A DNA stretch of 64,000 nt. It comes from Azoarcus sp. DD4 (GTDB taxonomy: Bacteria; Pseudomonadota; Gammaproteobacteria; Burkholderiales; Rhodocyclaceae). The notes under the pieces were generated by a model that worked only from the letters and a program-made list of their open reading frames with translations, was not told the DNA's origin and did no database searches. Positions within the stretch are counted from its first letter, which is position 1. Every line of letters begins with the position of its first letter. The stretch spans positions 2,914,001 through 2,978,000 of the forward strand of contig NZ_CP022958.1 of the NCBI RefSeq assembly GCF_006496635.1, read 5' to 3'. Of this stretch, positions 60,775-64,000 are shown in pieces. The translations under genes and the position numbers were made by a program.

Positions 60775-63066
60775 TCAATACGCAAGGCTGAATTCCGCAT
60801 ACAGGGTCCGCCCGGGATAAGGGTGATAGACGTAGTAGCGCTCGTCGGTCAGGTTGTCGACGCCGAGGGCAAGACTCGCCTGCCGGCCGAAGCGATAGAT
60901 AAAGCGTGCATCCGCCACGGTGAAGCTGGACACCGCGCCGAAGGTGTCGGCATTGCGATCGCTGTTGTCGAGTTCGCCGTACTGCCGGCCTGAATGCCGT
61001 ATCCCCAGCGAAGCGGTCCAAGGTCCGTGCTCGTAGCTGCCATGAAGACTTGCCCGTACCCGCGGAATGCGCGGGAAGCGCTTGCCCTCGGTCGCCGGCA
61101 GAGCCGGATTCGACACGGTGACGGCATCGTTGTAGGCGGCGCTCGCCTGCAGGTCGAAGCCCTCGATCAGGACGTCGGCCGCCTGCCAGGCGATCTCTAT
61201 CCCGCGGGTGCGCACCCTCGCCACGTTCTGCACGGTGTTGACCGCGACACCGCCGACATCCTGGCGCTGCTGATAGATCGCGTCGCGGATGTTGTCCTGG
61301 TAGAGCGAGATCCGCAGGTTGCCGGCGCCGGTATCGCGCATCGCCGACAGTTCCATCGCGTCGCTCTTTTCCGGTTTCAGATCGGGATCGTTGTTATAGA
61401 TGCTGTTGTTGGAAACCGTGCCCTGGAAGAGTTCGGAAACCGTCGGGAAACGCACGCCGCGACCGTAGGACGCGCGCAGCAGCCAGGTGTCGCTGAGCGC
61501 ATAGGAGAGCGACAGCTTGGGGCTGGCCGCCGAGGCGCTGCGGTCGTCGTGCTCCACCCTGCTTCCGGCCGCGAACTGCGCGCCGTCGAAGGCACGGAAG
61601 CGCTCCAGCCGCAGGCCCAGCGTTGCCACCCAGTCGGGGTGGAAGCGCCAGGCATCCTGTGCATAGAGTGCCTGCACCTCGGTCTTGCCCAGATAGCTCT
61701 GCGTCTCGGCGCCGCGATTGGCCGACGAATGCCAGTTCGCAAGCGCATACACCCGGTTCTCGAGTTCATAGAGATTGCGGTGATAGCCGAACGTAAGCGC
61801 ATGGCCGAGGTGCTGCGCCGGCGTCCAGGTCGATTGCAGCTCCAGCGTGGTCCAGCCGGTCCCGTCGCGCCGTGTGTCGGAGCCCGCGACCGCGCCCTTG
61901 GCGAAGGGATCCGACACATTCGCCTGTCGCAGGCTGTCGGTGTCCATCTGGTAACGCGACACCTGGATCGAGTGGTTCCAGCCGACGTCGCGTGTGGTGC
62001 GCAGGCGGCCACCGAACTGCACATGCTCGTCCTCACCGCGCTGTGGCGGCATCGCCGGCACGGTGTAGCGCTGGCCGTCGATGTTCACCGCACTGCTGCC
62101 GCTGGCCGGTCGCCAGTAGGGGTTGCCGTCGGCGTCGCGCAGCAGGGTCTCGTTGCTCACCCGGTAGTCGTTGCGCCAGTGCGCGAACAGCATGTCGGCC
62201 TGGAGCTCCTTGCCGATGTCGTAGGCGAGCTTGATCTTGGCCTGGGTCTGCACGCCTTCCTGCATGCCTGTCGCGCCAAGCACCGCCCGCGCCTTGCCGG
62301 ACGGATCGCGATCGAGCACCGCGCCACTCACCACCGGCAGACCGGCGACGTTGGCACTGGTCGCGCTCGCGCTCGCATAGGCCATCGGCTGCGACTCATA
62401 GGCCAGGCGGTTGAGCGACACCGACATCGACAGGTCGCCCCAGCGGCGACCGGCGAAGACACTTTCCTGGTCGCCGCCATAGTCGCGCTTGAGGCCGTAA
62501 TCGTCGTGAGTCTGCCGGTAAGCCAGCACGCGTGCCGACGCTTCGGGGGCATCGGGCGTACGGGTGGTGATCGCCACCGTGGTGCCGATCGAATTGCCCG
62601 GGTAGATCGCCGAGAACGGTCCGTAGAGCACGTCGGTCCGAGCCACCTCTTCCGGCGCGACGATGTTCCAGCGCGGCGCATCGAAACGGCCGAGAAAGTT
62701 GGAGATCAGGTACCCGTCCACATAGGCGAGCCCGCGAGCCGGCTGCAGCGTCCCGAACGAGCGCCCCGACAGGTTGGCATTGCGGTCGCCGATGAAACGC
62801 TTGCGGACCGTGGTATTGGGTGCGTAGGCAAGCGCGTCCTCGGTGTTGACGAAACTCTGGTTCTGCAACTCCTTGCGCGTGACCGAGTGGCTGGACGACG
62901 GCAGTGTCGGATCCAGCGGTACATAGCTGCCACCGTCGGCAACCACGACGGGACTCAATTCACGCTCTGTCGCCACTCCCTGCGCGACCGCCAATTGCGA
63001 AAACAAGACTGCGAGCACGGCACCCACCGCGGCAGCCACCGGCTTGATCTCCGGCTGACGAAACAT
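60775..63066 (-). CDS. TonB-dependent outer-membrane receptor of unknown ligand
   Basis: About 763 residues. After a signal peptide (ends LAVAQ) comes the plug (SHSVTRKELQNQSFVNTEDALAYAPN, GLAYVDGYLISNF, VLYGPFSAIYPGNSIG), then a 22-strand barrel ending in Tyr (YAEFSLAY). The ATG at 63066 with AGGGG seven bases upstream is preferred; 63072 is possible. It lacks the CxxxM copper signature of the other receptor. Leading the copper operon, its ligand could be a copper chelate. Confidence 0.9.
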   Translation of the reverse strand: MFRQPEIKPVAAAVGAVLAVLFSQLAVAQGVATERELSPVVVADGGSYVPLDPTLPSSSHSVTRKELQNQSFVNTEDALAYAPNTTVRKRFIGDRNANLSGRSFGTLQPARGLAYVDGYLISNFLGRFDAPRWNIVAPEEVARTDVLYGPFSAIYPGNSIGTTVAITTRTPDAPEASARVLAYRQTHDDYGLKRDYGGDQESVFAGRRWGDLSMSVSLNRLAYESQPMAYASASATSANVAGLPVVSGAVLDRDPSGKARAVLGATGMQEGVQTQAKIKLAYDIGKELQADMLFAHWRNDYRVSNETLLRDADGNPYWRPASGSSAVNIDGQRYTVPAMPPQRGEDEHVQFGGRLRTTRDVGWNHSIQVSRYQMDTDSLRQANVSDPFAKGAVAGSDTRRDGTGWTTLELQSTWTPAQHLGHALTFGYHRNLYELENRVYALANWHSSANRGAETQSYLGKTEVQALYAQDAWRFHPDWVATLGLRLERFRAFDGAQFAAGSRVEHDDRSASAASPKLSLSYALSDTWLLRASYGRGVRFPTVSELFQGTVSNNSIYNNDPDLKPEKSDAMELSAMRDTGAGNLRISLYQDNIRDAIYQQRQDVGGVAVNTVQNVARVRTRGIEIAWQAADVLIEGFDLQASAAYNDAVTVSNPALPATEGKRFPRIPRVRASLHGSYEHGPWTASLGIRHSGRQYGELDNSDRNADTFGAVSSFTVADARFIYRFGRQASLALGVDNLTDERYYVYHPYPGRTLYAEFSLAY

Positions 63067-63294
63067 GTGCATCCCCTTCCCACGTCCGGTTCGTGCTTCG
63101 CAGGAAGCCCGGGACCGTAACGGATGTATCCCACGTGACGACTCGCGGCCCCGCGCGACCGGTTTGGTCGGCGCAGGACGGGTGCGGAAGCACACCAGGC
63201 GGCAGCGCCGCAGCGACGAATCGTTATGAACGACAGGAGCCGGCAGTGCGCTCTACCCTGTCCCGAGGACGGGGAAGCGCAACGTGCGGCAGGG

Positions 63295-63687
63295 TCAGGC
63301 GGAGGGAGGCGGTGCGCGCGACCGGGAACTCGCCCAGGCGAAGAGCGGGCGCGGCGCGAGGAAGAAGAGCGTGGGCACGACATCGGCCCCGCCAAGCACG
63401 GCGAAGGCCGGCAGTTCGACCGGCGGCAGCGCGAAGCTGCCGGCATGGGTGAGACAGTAGGGGCAATGCGCCACGTCTGCGTCAGCGGGCGAACCATCCG
63501 GCTCGTCGCTGCCATCGTTCACCGCGATGCGTTCCAGTCCCATCGCGGTACAGATTTCCAGCCAGCGCCCCGAACTGTCGCCAGCGACCACCGTTGCCTG
63601 CCCGATCGTCGGCATCAATGCACCCAGCAGGACCGCCAGACAGGCGATCCAGGCGGTGAAGCGCTGCCGGGCGTGGACTCGGAACAT
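63295..63687 (-). CDS. DUF2946 family protein (copy A)
   Basis: A 130-residue protein resembling copy B: N-terminal signal or anchor (about 12-32), EICTAMGLERIAV (Cys46), HCPYC (His74, Cys75, Cys78), and a hydrophobic C-terminal segment ending PPPSA. The Cys/His spacing is conserved between the two copies. It is separated by 228 bases from the TonB receptor and may have its own promoter. Confidence 0.87.
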   Translation of the reverse strand: MFRVHARQRFTAWIACLAVLLGALMPTIGQATVVAGDSSGRWLEICTAMGLERIAVNDGSDEPDGSPADADVAHCPYCLTHAGSFALPPVELPAFAVLGGADVVPTLFFLAPRPLFAWASSRSRAPPPSA

Positions 63688-63774
63688 GGTGGTCGGGTAG
63701 CTTGGGTCAGGGTTCAGCTCAAGGCGCGATTCTAACGGTTGCCAGGATCGCCGCCTTGATCGACATCATTTTCC

Positions 63775-64000
63775 TCAGCCCAGCCACTTGCGCGCGTTGC
63801 GGAACATACGCAGCCAGGGCGAGGCATCCGGGCTGGTCTCGACCAGCCACTGTGGCGCCCACGACATCTGCAGCGTGCGGGCGGTGCGCTCCGGGTGCGG
63901 CATCATGATGGTGAAGCGGCCGTCTGCGGTGGTGAAGCCGGTGACGCCGTCCGGCGAACCGTTGGGGTTCTTCGGGTAGGCGACGGCCGGTGCGCCGTGG
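63775..64000 (-). CDS. purL: Phosphoribosylformylglycinamidine synthase PurL, C-terminal fragment
   Basis: The last 74 codons of a gene running off the right edge. YPKNPNGSPDGVTGFTTADGRF and MMPHPERTARTLQMSWAP are the glutamine-amidotransferase end of large PurL, including the catalytic His and Glu (PHPE). The enzyme converts FGAR to FGAM in purine synthesis. It ends 88 bases before the DUF2946 gene. Confidence 0.93.
   Translation of the reverse strand, partial: HGAPAVAYPKNPNGSPDGVTGFTTADGRFTIMMPHPERTARTLQMSWAPQWLVETSPDASPWLRMFRNARKWLG

Noticed and set aside
63067..63294. Cobalamin riboswitch upstream of the TonB receptor
   Set aside because: The B12 box and conserved core are not present on the minus strand; the receptor lies in a copper context instead.

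Overview
The window is 64 kb of GC-rich (about 65 percent) chromosome, densely coded on both strands. Gene content and order suggest a betaproteobacterium of the Rhodocyclales (Azoarcus/Thauera/Aromatoleum-like). Supporting features are the pyrG-kdsA-eno-ftsB and rimP-nusA-infB-rbfA-truB-rpsO-pnp gene orders, a PHP-YciO-M50-ScpA-ScpB-RluB block, a copper receptor of the NosA/OprC type found in denitrifiers, and beta-oxidation functions (ETF-ubiquinone oxidoreductase, acetoacetyl-CoA synthetase). Taxonomy is inferred from recognition only; no search was run. I saw no prophage, insertion sequence, CRISPR array or rRNA operon.

Layout. 1-3.1 kb: the end of a type II secretion cluster (gspF, gspG on minus) diverges from a lytic transglycosylase followed by a Tat-exported PhoX phosphatase; a three-unit Pho-box-like repeat lies between them. 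3.1-6 kb: methylmalonate-semialdehyde dehydrogenase and an omega-amino-acid transaminase. 6-9 kb: Hsp20 and an accessory FtsH, with an FNR-type palindrome upstream of hsp20. 9-10 kb: tRNA-Pro, tRNA-Arg and tRNA-His with a clear promoter and terminator, diverging from dksA. 10-19 kb: the translation/transcription block pnp, rpsO, truB, rbfA, infB, nusA, rimP, with an attenuator-like leader ahead of rimP. 19-25 kb: rluB, scpB, scpA, an M50 peptidase, a YciO-like protein, a PHP phosphoesterase and an alpha/beta hydrolase. 25-36 kb: an ALDH7-type dehydrogenase preceded in frame by a zinc-ribbon module, ylqF, a cold-shock gene, a DEAD-box helicase, a GDSL lipoprotein, srkA, a hydrolase, yaeQ, unknowns, a HAD-like protein and fabI. 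36-42 kb: a divergent pair of an AAA+ ATPase and a FolE-like protein with altered catalytic residues, then DUF3301, a PiT phosphate transporter, MazG and RlmJ. 42-45 kb: gamma-carbonic-anhydrase-like, SIMPL, MliC-like, NlpC/P60 and CBS proteins. 45-50 kb: ftsB, eno, kdsA, pyrG and an isochorismatase-like hydrolase. 50-54.4 kb: acetoacetyl-CoA synthetase and a thioesterase, divergent from ETF-QO across a perfect palindromic operator.

54.5-63.7 kb holds the most distinctive region, a copper-handling cluster all on the minus strand. It encodes a DUF2946 protein, a TonB receptor of unknown ligand, a periplasmic beta-propeller with CxCC and CPHH motifs, a thioredoxin-like protein, a PCu(A)C copper chaperone, a second DUF2946 protein, a NosA/OprC-type copper receptor with both halves of the copper site, and a DUF481 barrel. 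I propose it imports copper across the outer membrane and passes it through the periplasm to cuproenzymes such as nitrous oxide reductase or cytochrome oxidase. The window ends in the C-terminus of purL.
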